The notes under the pieces: model-generated
Databases searched by the model: none
Seen by the model: the letters and a program-made list of their open reading frames with translations, nothing else
Told to the model about the DNA's origin: nothing
Translations under genes and position numbers: made by a program
From: Chamaea fasciata
Taxonomy: Eukaryota; Chordata; Aves; Passeriformes; Sylviidae
Length of the DNA stretch: 64,000 nucleotides
Direction: 5' to 3'
NCBI GenBank assembly: GCA_029207755.1
Contig: JARCOQ010000235.1
Coordinates: 1-64,000 of the forward strand
Shown: in pieces, positions 25,294-34,900 of the stretch
How positions within the stretch are numbered: position 1 is the stretch's first letter
How the letters are laid out: the number at the start of each line of letters is the position of its first letter

Positions 25294-26477
25294 GTGGGTT
25301 GGTGAGGATTGAATCAATCCTGCCTCCTTTTGAACGAGTTGTTTTAATGAGTCATCAGCAGGGGATGCTTTTAGCCGGCTTTCGTTCAGTTTCTTTTTCA
25401 CAGGTTTCTGGTTGTTTTCATCATGAAATTATACCAAACCCTTAAGTTCGCTAAATGAACCCTGAAAAGGTTCAAGAAACCAATCCCAAGAGAATTGGGC
25501 CTTGGATAGCTGGGATCTCACAGCCCTTTGGGGCCACGTTGGGTTCACCCCCTGATTTTGGTGCGCAGAGAAACTCTCAAGTTAAGGCTTATCAAAAGAA
25601 ATGGACCAGTTCTCATAAAAATCAGCTTTCCAAACCTTGAATTAAGATCAGAAATGATGGCAATGCCCTTGGCATAAAACCACCTGTGAAGCCAAGCAGG
25701 CTTAAAATGCCTGTAGGCAGGAAATCCAAGAGAAATGGCTGCTGGCTCCTGGCATCCTGGGCTTGCCAGGCAACCTTCAGGTCGGAGGAGCCCTCTGAGA
25801 TGGCAGTGCCAACCATTCCCCCGGTGCCACCCTGTCCCATGTCCCCAGGTGCCACGTCCGCACAGCTTTTGATCCCTCCAGAGACGGGGCCTCCACCACT
25901 GCCCTGGGCAGCTGTGCCAGGGCTGGACAGCCCTCCCACCATCAGACTTCCCAATATTTGGCCTGATTTGCCCTGGGATCACGGGAGGCCGTTTCCTCGC
26001 CCTGGGTCTTACAGTAGCTGCCCTAAGCAGCCATGATTCCAACATGAGAGCGGCTGGCTTCCTTATGACCCCATCTGGAAGGGGCTTGCTTTCGAGAGAT
26101 GAGCCAGGTAAGGCTCAGCTCGGTTGCCAGTTTGGCAGGTGAGAGCTTGTAGCTCATGGACGTGTCTGGGAGAGGTGTTGCCTCGCTCATCCACCTGCAT
26201 GCACGTGGTGAGACAGCTAAAAGAAGATTTCCATCCTCTCTCCCTTGTTTCTCCTCTACTGCTTTGTGTTGCCACCTGTTACAATCCATGGACAGAGAAA
26301 GTGGGAAATGTGTTTTAGAAATTCTTGGGAATTTTGCTTGTAGGAACGGAAATCCTGAGAGAACTGATATTTGACCTGCCTGGCCTATGAAATGTCCCAG
26401 AAGCTGGTTCATGTATCCATGCTCCTGTTGTGTTCATCTGGGCTGTAGTTCAGGCTTTTCTCCCTGGGCTCTTGCAG

Positions 26478-26582
26478 TTGCTGTGTCTCTGGGATGCGGT
26501 GCAGAATGGAATCAGGCGGCCACACCTCAGGTTCACCTTCTCCCTGACCCTGCTCGTGTGGCACAGCAGATCCTGAAGCCAG
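26478..26582 (+). pseudogene. URB1: URB1-like exon a
   Basis: Acceptor CTCTTGCAG before 26,478, donor GCCAG|GTACTG. Reads LLCLWDAVQNGIRRPHLRF then FTFSLT in one frame; the ARVAQQILKP continuation needs a frame change near 26,549. The exon ends in phase 1 (AAG CCA G), which joins exactly with exon b to give K-P-E-E-H. Confidence 0.75.
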
Positions 26583-26878
26583 GTACTGGAACTTCCTGCG
26601 TGTGTCACTGCTGGGGTGAAAAGCAGAGCCCTGGGGAATGGTGATCTCCCCACCTGCTTTGTGCTCAGACACTCTTGACTGAGCTTTTCATTCTGGGGAA
26701 GAGAAGGGGAGGGGTGGCCAGCAACACGCTGAGCCTCAGAGCAAAGGCCTTCTGCAGTTCCTGCGCTGTTCTCCCAGCTTGGAACACTGCACAGTACAGC
26801 TTCCATTCATTATTGTCCGTGCTTGTGGATTGGGAAGGTTGTCCTCCTCCACGATGCCCCACCTTTTTCTCTTCACAG

Positions 26879-26984
26879 AGGAGCACATGTACCTCAAGGG
26901 AGACAGATTCCTTCCGTCACATCAGTACTCGGACCTGAGGAAAGTACCAGTTTTTTCCAGCTTTTCTTCAGTATTGATTTAGAG
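26879..26984 (+). pseudogene. URB1: URB1-like exon b
   Basis: Acceptor TTCTCTTCACAG, donor TTTAGAG|GTAAGAG. Reads EEHMYLKGDRFLPSHQYSDL across the junction, then RKVPV. A one-base loss in the T run near 26,955 diverts the frame to a stop; the shifted frame reads FFQLFFSIDLE, as expected for the family. Confidence 0.8.
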
Positions 26985-27514
26985 GTAAGAGTCCCGCTTT
27001 CTCGATCCAGGAATTCTTGAGAAATGTATAGAAAAAAGCCATAAAAATACAATGAACTCTCATTCTCCCGTGGGTGGTTAATTAGAGGCATCTTTCTTTT
27101 GTTTCCTCTTGGGGTTAGAACTGCCATGTCTGTGGGGACTGCGTTGGTTTTTAGTGCTAAGGCGCAACGACTTGCGCTGCGTATTGCTCTGCGAGCACGA
27201 CAAACAGAATGTTCTGCCCCAGCGAGCTGACATTCATCTCTGAGTTTCGATTAGTAATGTTAGAGTCGCACTGAAGTGTCTTGGGAATGGCAACCTCTAC
27301 GATTCCATTTGCACTGCATGTTTGGGCTGCAGGCTGACTGTTCCTGATGGATGTTAGGGATGAAATTCGATAGGAATGGAAATGGACAGGTCCAGAAGAA
27401 GCTGTGGTCAGGCCTGAGCTGGCACTCCCAGGGAACCAGAGTTTTGTGCTCTTAGGAGCAGGTATTCTTTGGCAACGTCTAAATGTCTGATGATGGTATT
27501 TCTGTGCCTTCCAG

Positions 27515-27663
27515 TACAAAGCAGAGCCTGCGAGTGGATCCTCAGATGTCCTGGGGAAGGGCTTCGTGGCAAACGTTGCTGTGGGCTTTATGACTGCCAG
27601 AGGATTTTCCAGGTCATTCTCTCCTTTTCAACAGTCTCTTGTGTGATGAGGGCTCGCTCCCAG
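27515..27663 (+). pseudogene. URB1: URB1-like exon c
   Basis: Acceptor TGCCTTCCAG, donor CTCCCAG|GTAAGAA. The main frame reads CEWILRCPGEGLRGK and CCGLYDCQRIFQVILSF. The start (YKAEP) and the end (FNSLLCDEGS) are each in a different frame, implying two indels near 27,528 and 27,630. The ELYDYQ-IFQ-LLSF pattern is, to my recollection, characteristic of URB1. Confidence 0.8.
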
Positions 27664-28274
27664 GTAAGAATTTGGAAAGAAAGCACCAAAAAACCCCAAA
27701 GTACAGAAGTCTGCATGGCTTTGAGATCTCAAGGCCAAAGCAAAAAGGAGCAGCTGACTCTGCCTTTGCCTTCTTGAAAACCTGTTCCTTGTTGATTTTG
27801 TGTCCGTGTGGAGGGGGAGATAATTGCTTGTGTCCAAACCGGTCGCAGCCTTGTCCCCTGAAACTGGAACAGGTTGCTGCCATCACGGAGCCTCACGTGG
27901 GCACCGTGCCTTTGTGCCTGCTGTCAGGGCCTTTTCTCTTTCGGGGGTCTCCATCCACAGGCAGCACGTTTGTTACCTGAACTGCGCTTCAGCGGGAGGG
28001 AAGCTCACGTGCCGGGAGCTCTCGGCTTCGGCAGCGTCCGCCCTGAGCGGTTCGGGTATCGAAGCCTTGGACAAAAGAACAAAATCCTCTCACTGCCTGA
28101 AGACTCCTCGTGAGAGTAGCTTTGAACGGAGAGCGTCTTTCCTTCCCTGGAGTCGCTGAGAGCAGCTGGTGTTCGTGTCACCTTGAAGCTGATCAGATGC
28201 CGGTCCGATTGCTAATTCTGAGTTCGATCGTTCGATCTTGACCGTAGAAGAACAGGTCCTATTTTCTGTTTCAG

Positions 28275-28384
28275 AGCGGTATTCTGGAGATATTCCAAAG
28301 CGCTGCCCGTGCCAGCAAAGCTGCCTGTGAGCTGATCCGGGATCACGGCCTCCTCCCGTGGGTCCGGCACAGCTGAGAGCAAAG
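28275..28384 (+). pseudogene. URB1: URB1-like exon d with in-frame stop
   Basis: Acceptor TTCTGTTTCAG, donor GCAAAG|GTGAGCA. Reads SGILEIFQSAARASKAACEL then IRDHGLLPWVRHS, TGA, EQ. The family carries a sense codon (leucine, by recall) at the TGA. The exon ends in phase 2 (AG) and splices to exon e to restore arginine (AG|G), continuing FLKSKG. This clean phase match supports the exon model despite the stop. Confidence 0.8.
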
Positions 28385-29009
28385 GTGAGCAGAGAAGTAC
28401 AGGAGAAACGGGAACAATTTTGCTGCCCACGGTAGAATAACTGTGTGAGTGAGTATGAAAACAAGGGTGACAGGCAGGGAGGCGGGGGCACCGAGGGCCG
28501 GACGGGCAGAACTCGCTGAACTCTGAGGTGTCCCTTGGGGTTTCGAAAACAGAATCGAGATGCTTTCAGGTTGTGATAGGAGGGGGATGATGCTGGGGGG
28601 GCTTCGTGGTTTGGAAAACACTTGCTGGAAAAACTGAGAAAGCCAACTGGCACCTGGAATCGGTGTCTCTACCTTTTGAGTTTCAAACAGCCTCAGATCC
28701 CGTCCTGTCACGGGACCTGCCGCACGGGAAGTGGCACAGCAATGGCTTTGAGCTGTCTAGAACATTCCTCCCCCCTTGCCTCTCCCTCAGGTATGTTTGC
28801 ATCCGGCAGAAATCTCTTCTGCGCAGAGCGCCCTGACAGGCTCAGGCAGGTGCCCCAAAAGTGCCCTGGAATAGGGTCCCCTGTGTAGGTGATGGACCAG
28901 CTGCCGGCGAGGATCTGCCTTCCCAAAGTGGTTCTCTGTTTTGTTTTCTTGTTGGTTGGTTGGTTTCGTTGGGCTTGTTAATTTCGTTTTGTTTTGTTTT
29001 GTTTCTCAG

Positions 29010-29160
29010 GTTTCTGAAAAGCAAGGGGATCAGTCAGATGACTTCCTTACTCCGTACTCTGTGGCTAAGAAAAGAGACAAAACAAGAATCAATCCCTCCT
29101 CCCTATTCAGCTTGTAAATGAGTTTCTGTATGTTTTGGCCCCCTTCATCAAACATATTGG
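29010..29160 (+). pseudogene. URB1: URB1-like exon e
   Basis: Acceptor GTTTTGTTTCTCAG, donor CATATTGG|GTAAGT. Continues FLKSKGISQMTSLLRTLW from exon d; after 29,110 the family-like frame shifts and reads LVNEFLYVLAPFIKHI. A (GTTTT)n-like tract precedes the acceptor. Confidence 0.8.
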
Positions 29161-29495
29161 GTAAGTCTTTGTTTTGTTTTTTGTTTTGGTCAGTTTGCAT
29201 TTCATCCTCTGTCCAGTTTGACCTTTATTAAGGCCAGGAGGATTTCTTTGTCTCTGGTTGATGAATGGCTTTTTTCACCTTCAGTTTGCGTGTCGAGTAG
29301 TGAATTTGGACGAGATTTCTCTGACAGGAGGATTTAGGTGTTTGAAGACATGGGGAAAGAAAGTAAAGTGTGATGCACAGCTGCTGTCAAGTCCTAGGTC
29401 CTTCATTTCTGGCCCTTGCCACAGTAAGGCTTAGAAACTGTACTCATTAATTAGCACGCAGGAAAACACGTGGCACTTGTGTTTCCTCTTGGCAG

Positions 29496-29964
29496 GACTA
29501 ACGTAGATCTGGCCAGGCTGACCGAGTTCTTCGGCCCCCTCAGCTCTGTGCAGGAACACCATGCTGTTGCTGCTGAGGCTTTTAGGGGGATGAGGTGAAC
29601 GACAGCGTCCTCTCCAGCAGGGAGCTGCTGCTCCTGCTGCTCCTGCTGCTCCTGCTGCTCCTGCTGCTCCTGCTGCTCCTGCTGCTGCTCCTGGTGCTCC
29701 TGCTGCTCCTGCTGCTGCTCCTGCTGCTCCTGCTGCTCCTGCTGCTCCTGCTGCTCCTGCTGCTGCTCCTGCTGCTCCTGCTGCTCCTGCTGCTCCTGCT
29801 GCTCCTGCTGATCCTGCTGATCCTGCTGCTGCTCCTGCTGCTCCTGCTGCTGCTCCTGCTGCTCCTGCTCCTGCTGCACAAGTGGAGCCTTGTCAGCGAA
29901 GACCTGCATCTGCAGGAGGCCCCGCAGGCCCTGGCTGGGAAGTGCCAAAACAAAGGAGTGATCA
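29496..29964 (+). pseudogene. URB1: URB1-like exon f with leucine-codon expansion
   Basis: Acceptor TCCTCTTGGCAG, donor AGTGATCA|GTAAGTG. Begins TNVDLARLTEFFGPLSSVQ, then HHAVAAEAFRGM, shifts frame near 29,590, continues NDSVLSSREL, a long leucine run, then LHKWSLVSEDLHLQEAPQAL. In the family, as I recall, this point has only a handful of hydrophobic residues before HKWSL. The run is a CTG/CTC microsatellite of 252 bp, a multiple of three. Confidence 0.8.
29625..29876 (+). repeat. (CTGCTC/CTG)n microsatellite inside an exon
   Basis: 252 bp of CTG and CTC triplets in one frame, interrupted only by two ATC and one GTG codon, encoding about 84 mostly leucine residues on plus (poly-glutamine/glutamate-like or serine/arginine-like frames on minus are shadows). 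The related exon piece at 37,178 has a short version (GCTGCTCCTGCTCCTGCC and a few further triplets). Confidence 0.95.
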
Positions 29965-30919
29965 GTAAGTGCTGAACTGCTTCCAGGAGGGCGTATTTTG
30001 TTGCAGCCGTTACAGACCAACAGTACAAGTGAGGCCAACTGCTCTGGAAACAGTACTAATGCCTTCTGCCAGCCTGATGGGGCTTGGGGGAGGAGGAAAG
30101 GAAATGGCAAGGCATTTTTCAGGTCTTCCTTGGGGTGAATTCTAAGCTTAGCACAATTGGGAAGCTTTGAGGAAACACAGTTTAAAAAGGGGAAGAGCTG
30201 TAAAATGGAACTTAGTTGCCAATCTCATGTCAGGTTCTGAAAAATGGTCTTCTTGAATCAAATCTCAGAAGAAATAAGCGGTGCCTGGAGGCTCTGTGCT
30301 CGAAGGTTTGAATGATTCTGAGTGTGGATGGGGATCTGAAAGTCACGTGTAAGTAAAACCAAAAAACACATCAAGCAAGCAAAACTGCAATAGTTGACTT
30401 TTCTTGTTGTCATCGTTTTGGAAGAAAGGAAGAATATGGGGCGAGAGGTGAGAGCAGGATCTGCAAAATCTCGGAGTTCTCCGCGTCTCCCTGAGGCTGA
30501 AGCCGTGTTTGCTGTCAACGATGGCAGAGTGGAAGATGCTAAAGACTGAAAACTTGGAGTTTTCCCCCCTGAATCCCAAGGCTCTGTCAGCAGCTGTGCC
30601 CTGTCTATCTCTTCAAGGAGTTTCCGGGTTTAGGAAGGCTTTTCCGTTCTTCCGCATTTCTCTAGAACTCCACTCCAAAAGAACGGTGCTGTGTCCGTGT
30701 GGTGTTGGTGACTTTGTGTGAGTTGCTTTATTAAAGCCAATCGTTGGTAAGGGTTCTGAGCCTGCCTTGGAGAGCCCTTGGAGGTGGCAGCTCTTCTTTA
30801 ATTTCCCTTGGTTCCTTTCATGCCTTTCAGTGATTCCTGCGAGGTGCACTGCAGTCTGCCTGAAGCCAGCACATCCTGTCCGTGTTTGACCTTGACTCCT
30901 GTTGTTTTTCCTCTTGCAG

Positions 30920-31071
30920 GTAGTTGGCAAAAAGAGGAGAGAGCCAGTAGGAAGTGAAGCCCCTGGAAGGCCTCATCCCAGTCCAAGGTTCCCACTTTTC
31001 TCTCTGACTCCTGGGTAATTACCTGGCCAGAACTGGACACAGACTGTCCATTTGATTTCCGGCCTTTTCCA
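30920..31071 (+). pseudogene. URB1: Probable terminal exon of the URB1-like fragment
   Basis: Acceptor TTTTTCCTCTTGCAG. Reads VVGKKRREPVGSEAPGRP then ends at TAA (31,016). A polyadenylation-like AAGAAA near 31,065 corresponds to a canonical AATAAA in the copy at 58,706, so the signal is mutated here. Assignment to URB1 rests on position and a basic GKKRR stretch only; it could be the 3' end of an unrelated transcript. Confidence 0.4.
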
Positions 31072-31108
31072 AGAAATCCTTGCTGTCAGCCGGAGTGTGT
31101 TCCTGGTC

Positions 31109-31152
31109 TCCTCCTCCTCGTCCTCCTCCTCGTCCTCCTCCTCCTCCTCCTC
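31109..31152 (+). repeat. CTC/GTC trinucleotide microsatellite
   Basis: About 44 bp of CTC triplets with periodic GTC. It gives an apparent acidic/arginine-rich frame on minus that is not a gene. Confidence 0.9.
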
Positions 31153-32125
31153 TTTTTGCCAAGGTGAATTTTGGTTATTGCAGGAATTGTGGCTCTTTTG
31201 TTCCACTGAAACTTGCCAACTCTGCTGAGGGTTTCCAGTGTCAAATCCAAGTAAGATTGGAGTTTCTTTGCATTGTTACTCCCACAAAATAGAGGGATTA
31301 TTCGGTCCATTCCTATGGGATAGGAGTGGCTTGACCTTTTTAATTCTCCCTTCCCTTGAAAATCAGAGCAGAGGCAGCAGATTTGAAATCGTCGTTCCAC
31401 GAACCCCACCGGTTTCCTGGCTGTCGGGAAAGTTTTCCACGTTAGAAATTGCTGAGCTTGTCTCTCAGGCAAGCTGGGATGTAGGTGTTATTCCTTCCTT
31501 TTATTTGATGGTTTTCCTCTCTCTGATTTTAGGAAGGGAACGTTTCTAGCCAGTGCCAATTTTCCATCCGAACTGGAAGTTTTGGACGTGGTGGGGCACA
31601 TTTCCAAGGAAAGGGACCCAATTCACGTTAGTAAATGAGGAATTGTTCAGCACCGTGTCCGCAGAGTTTTGGGAATTCCCAGGAAAACTTGCCAAGTGTT
31701 TAATTGCCTGGATTCATCTCTTTGTGAAGTTCAATTCGCTGCGTTTTCAGTTCCATGAATGCCATTAAAAGCTGAATGCCGGCCTGATTGCTGTTCCTTG
31801 GACACACGGGGCTGGTTCTTTCCTGCCTTGCCGAGGGCAGAGCTGCTTGTGTTGAATTTTGGGTTGGGCTTAGGGGAAGCGAACGGAAAAACCCCACCAA
31901 ATAAAGCCCCCACGACCCCCCGGCCCCCCCAGCAGACATACAGCAGACAGGGAGAAAGAGAAAATACGCCAATGGGATTGGAATGGAGATGGGAATTGGA
32001 CCCCTTAGGAAACCAGGCTCCTTGAATTCTAATGACCTGTGTTTGTGATGTGTTAGGGGAAGGAATTCGTCTGGTTTGAACCATCATTTCAAATGTGACC
32101 AAATAAACACGGATTGAAGAAAACG
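31153..32125. other. No gene seen
   Basis: Rest of segmental duplication copy 1 and ordinary A/T-balanced sequence. The last 25 bases (CCAAATAAACACGG) contain an AATAAA before the next satellite block starts. Confidence 0.5.
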
Positions 32126-33145
32126 ACAGGATTTGGGGGCATTTTTCTGGATTATAGGGGAATTTCTTTGGGGATTTTTGGGGGGAGTTTGTGGGAGTGT
32201 GGAGGTATATTTGTGGATTTTTGGAGGCTTTTTTGGGGAGATGTTGGGGGGGTTTTGCGGGATTTTTGGGAGGATTTTTGGGGAATTTTGCGAGATTTTT
32301 TGATGATTTTAGGGGCAATTTTTGGGATGATTTTTTGTGGATATTTGGGGAATTTTGCAGGAATTTTGGGAGGATTTTTTTGGGGATTATTCGGGGGGAT
32401 TTTTATGGATTTTAGGGGGATTTGTCGGGGATTTTTGGGGGAGTTTTGGCAGGATTTTGGGGGGATTTTTGGGGGCATTTTTGGTGTAATTTTGGGAGGT
32501 TTTTGGGAGGATTTTTGGGGGAACCTGGCGGGATTTTTTGGAGGATTTTTGGGGGGGATTTTTGGAGGTGTTTTGGGGGGGAATTTTGGGGAATTTTAGG
32601 GGAGATTTTTAGGGGGATTTTTAGGAATTTTTTGGGGAGGATTTTTGGGGGATTTTGATTGGATTTTTGGGGCGAATTTGGGGATATTTTTGGGGATTCC
32701 CGGGGGGTGTTTTTCGAGGATCTTTCTGTGGATTTTTAGGGAGGATTTTGGGGGGATTCTTGGGGGATTTAGGGGGAATTTGGGGGAGGATTTTTTTTTA
32801 ATTTTTGGATGATATTTTGCAGCATGTTTAGAGAATTTTGGGGGGGATTTTTGGGGGATTTTGGGGGGGATTTTTGGGAGGATATTTTCGGGGATTTTTG
32901 GGGCGATTTTTGGGGATTTTTGAGAGGATTTTTTGTGGATATTTGGGGAATTTTGCAGGAATATTTGGGAGGATTTTTGAGGAGATTTTTGTGGGGATTT
33001 CGTGGATTTTGTGGTGGATTTTTGGGAGGAAATTTTGGGGAATTTTGGGGGGGATTTTGGGGAAGTTTTTGGGGATTTTTAGGAGGATATTTGGGGGATT
33101 TTTTGGAGGATTTTTGGGGGGATTTTTTGGGAGGATTTATGGGGA
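32126..33145 (+). repeat. Third G/T satellite block
   Basis: About 1 kb of the same C-poor GGGGATTTTT-like satellite in the same orientation as 1-23,130, separated from it by 9 kb. It includes the landmark region (GGGGATTCCCGGGGGGTG, then TTTTTCGAGGATC) near 32,693. It stops abruptly at GGATTTATGGGGAGCCGTGC, where the 74-bp GC repeat begins. Confidence 0.92.
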
Positions 33146-33432
33146 GCCGTGCGGCAATGCTGCCACCCTGTGGGCAAAGAGCGGTAGTGCAGCTGTCCCC
33201 CCCCGCCCGTCCCGCCTGATCTGTGCGGCAATGCTGCCACCCTGTGGGCAAAGAGCGGTAGTGCAGCTGTCCCGTCCCGCCCGTCCCGCCTGATCTGTGC
33301 GGCAATGCTGCCACCCTGTGGGCAAAGAGCGGTAGTGCAGCTGTCCCCCGTGCCCGTCCCGCCTGATCTGTGCGGCAATGCTGCCACCGTGTGGGCAAAG
33401 AGCGGTAGTGCAGCTGTCCCCCCCGCCCGTCC
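33146..33432. repeat. ~74-bp GC-rich tandem repeat, four units
   Basis: Unit starts at 33,151, 33,225, 33,299 and 33,372 (74, 74, 73 bp). Same repeat as 23,294-23,505. Units read GCGGCAATGCTGCCACCCTG, then GGGCAAAGAGCGGTAGTGCA. Confidence 0.92.
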
Positions 33433-34790
33433 CCGACGCGCGTGGCAGCCCCGCATTGTGAGCTCGGGGGCGGCGCTGCCGCCCGCCCGCCCGCAGCTCA
33501 GGGCCGAAAGGGAGGGAAAAAGGCAAGGAGCCCGGGCGCGTGGCAGCCGGCTGCCTGCGCGCGCGACCCGGACCCCGGAGCCGTCCGGGCGCGATTTTCC
33601 GCGGCGTTTGCGGGTGTGCGGACACGGGATAAGGGCGCAGCGGCGCCGCGGGCGGCAGTCCATTGAGTCAGGCGCTTGTGGGAGGAGCCGAGGGGGCATT
33701 TTAGTGGGTTCCACTACGAAGATGGCGGCAAGAAGCGAGGCGCCTGACCTTCTAAAAAAGGCGGCCAAAAGGGCGGGGAAAAATAAGGACCCTATAGGCG
33801 TTTAGTCAGATGCCTGCACAAAAACCCCGACTACGGCGCCGCCCGCGCGCAATTTTCCGCGGCGTTTCCAGGTGTGCGGACACCGGCCGTGTGCTCAGTC
33901 GCGCCGCGTCCGCGTTCGGATTCGTGGATTTAGTCAGGCGTCTGTGTAAACACCTGCCGGGGGCCTATGCCGAGCCGCAAAGAACATGGCGGCCGGGACG
34001 GAAGTGGCCTCAGCCGCAACAAAGATGGCGGCAAGCAGAAGCGGAAGTCACGCGACGCCCCTCACAAAATGGCGCCGAGGCGGGAGGCGGCTGACCTTCC
34101 AAAATGGGCGGCCAAAAGGGCGGGAAAAAATAAGGACCGTATAGGCGTTTAGCCAGACGCCTGCACGAAACCCCGACTACGGCGCCGCCGGGACGCAATT
34201 TTCCGCGGCGTTTCCAGGTGTGCCGACACGGGCCGTGTGCTGAGTCGCGCCGCGATTGCGTTCGAATTCGTGGATTTAGTCAGGCGTCTGTGTAAACACC
34301 TGCCGGGGGCCTATGCCGAGCCGCAAAGAACATGGCGGCCGGGACGGAAGTGGCCTCAGCCACAACAAAGATGGCGGCAATGAAAAGCGTAAGTCACGCG
34401 ACGCCCCTCACAAAATGGCGCCCAGGCGCGAGGCACCCGACCTTCCAAAAAGGGCGGCCAAAAGGGCGGGAAAAATAAGGACCCTATAGGCGTTTACCCA
34501 GATGCCTGCACAAAAACCCCGACTACGGCGCCGCCCGGGCGCAATTTTCCGCGGCGTCTCCAGGTGTGGGGACACCGACCGTGTGCTCAGCCGCGCCGCG
34601 TTTGCTTTTAAATTCGTGGATATAGTCAGGCGTCTGTGTAAACACCTGCCGGGGCCTATGTCGAGCCGCAAAAAAGATGCCGGCGGGACCGGAAGTGGCC
34701 TCAGACGCAACCATGATGGCGGCAAGGAAGGGCGGAAGGCTCGTGGGGCTCGTCGCGGCCGAAAATCGCCGAGTGCAGCTCACACCCTGC
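33433..34790. repeat. CpG-rich ~346-bp promoter-like tandem repeat
   Basis: The landmark TTTTCCGCGGCG occurs at 33,595, 33,853, 34,199 and 34,545 (258, 346, 346 bp apart). Each unit contains, in order: TGCCTGCACAAAAACCCCG (or variant), the landmark, GTCAGGCGTCTGTGTAAACA, AACATGGCGGCCGGGACGG, GGAAGTGGCCTCAG, AAAGATGGCGGCAA, CACAAAATGGCGCC and GACCTTCCAAAA. The first 220 bp duplicates 23,506-23,720. Dense CpG and repeated YY1/ETS-like motifs suggest amplified promoter sequence; short ATGGCGG-initiated frames are probably not proteins. Confidence 0.85.
33983..34035. promoter_or_regulatory. YY1/ETS-like motif pair in the 346-bp repeat (example)
   Basis: AACATGGCGG at 33,983, GACGGAAGTGG just after it, and AAAGATGGCGGC at 34,021. 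The same set recurs near 34,329-34,378 and, in altered form with CCGGAAGTGG, near 34,673-34,724. Confidence 0.5.
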
Positions 34791-34900
34791 AATGGCAAAA
34801 GCTGTTTTATTAAAACTCAGCCGAGAATTTTCCTCTTATTTCCAGGTCACAGGATATACTGAGGCTGAGAGGGATCCTAAAATCTGACTCTCAAGCGGAC

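Larger units (their letters stand above)
26478..31071 (+). pseudogene. URB1: URB1-like 3' gene fragment, unprocessed and disrupted
   Basis: A chain of exon-like segments with GT/AG borders spells peptides that match, in order, what I recall of the C-terminal part of vertebrate URB1 (NPA1), a large nucleolar protein needed for 60S ribosomal subunit assembly. Anchor peptides are FTFSLT, ARVAQQILKP, EEHMYLKGDRFLPSHQYSDL, GLYDCQRIFQVILSF, KAACELIRDHGLLPWV, LVNEFLYVL and LHKWSLVSEDL. Introns are present, so it is not a retrocopy. It is broken: apparent frameshifts near 26,549, 26,955, 27,528, 27,630, 29,110 and 29,585, and a TGA near 28,373. A long leucine-codon microsatellite sits in one exon. 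The N-terminal nine-tenths of the family's ~2,200-residue length is not in the window. Alternative: indels could partly be assembly errors, but the in-frame stop argues for real decay. Confidence 0.8.
30830..32125 (+). repeat. Segmental duplication A, copy 1
   Basis: Matches 58,480-59,650 in the same orientation with moderate divergence: shared GTTTTTCCTCTTGCAG acceptor region, AGAGAGCCAGTAGGAAGTGA, GGTTCCCACTTTTCT, TTGTTCCACTGAAACTT, GTTTCTTTGCATTGTTACTC, and a GATGTGTTAGG stretch at the far end. Copy 1 has a CTC/GTC microsatellite (31,109-31,152) that copy 2 lacks. Confidence 0.85.

Noticed and set aside
27488..27515. C/D box snoRNA start (CTGATGATGG) in a URB1-like intron
   Set aside because: No D box or terminal stem at the right distance, and it runs directly into the exon acceptor.
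27960..28117. Open exon-like stretch (AARLLPELRFSGREAH...) after TCCATCCACAG
   Set aside because: No donor at its end, no match to the URB1 order, and exon c joins exon d without needing it.
29451..30110. Glutamine/glutamate-rich minus-strand frame (219 codons) opposite the CTG repeat
   Set aside because: Shadow of the CTG/CTC tract; flanking plus-strand sequence matches URB1-like exon f, which explains the region better.
23500..34790. Ribosomal DNA intergenic spacer with spacer promoters
   Set aside because: The repeated promoter-like layout is reminiscent, but no rRNA gene or recognisable Pol I terminator is in the window.
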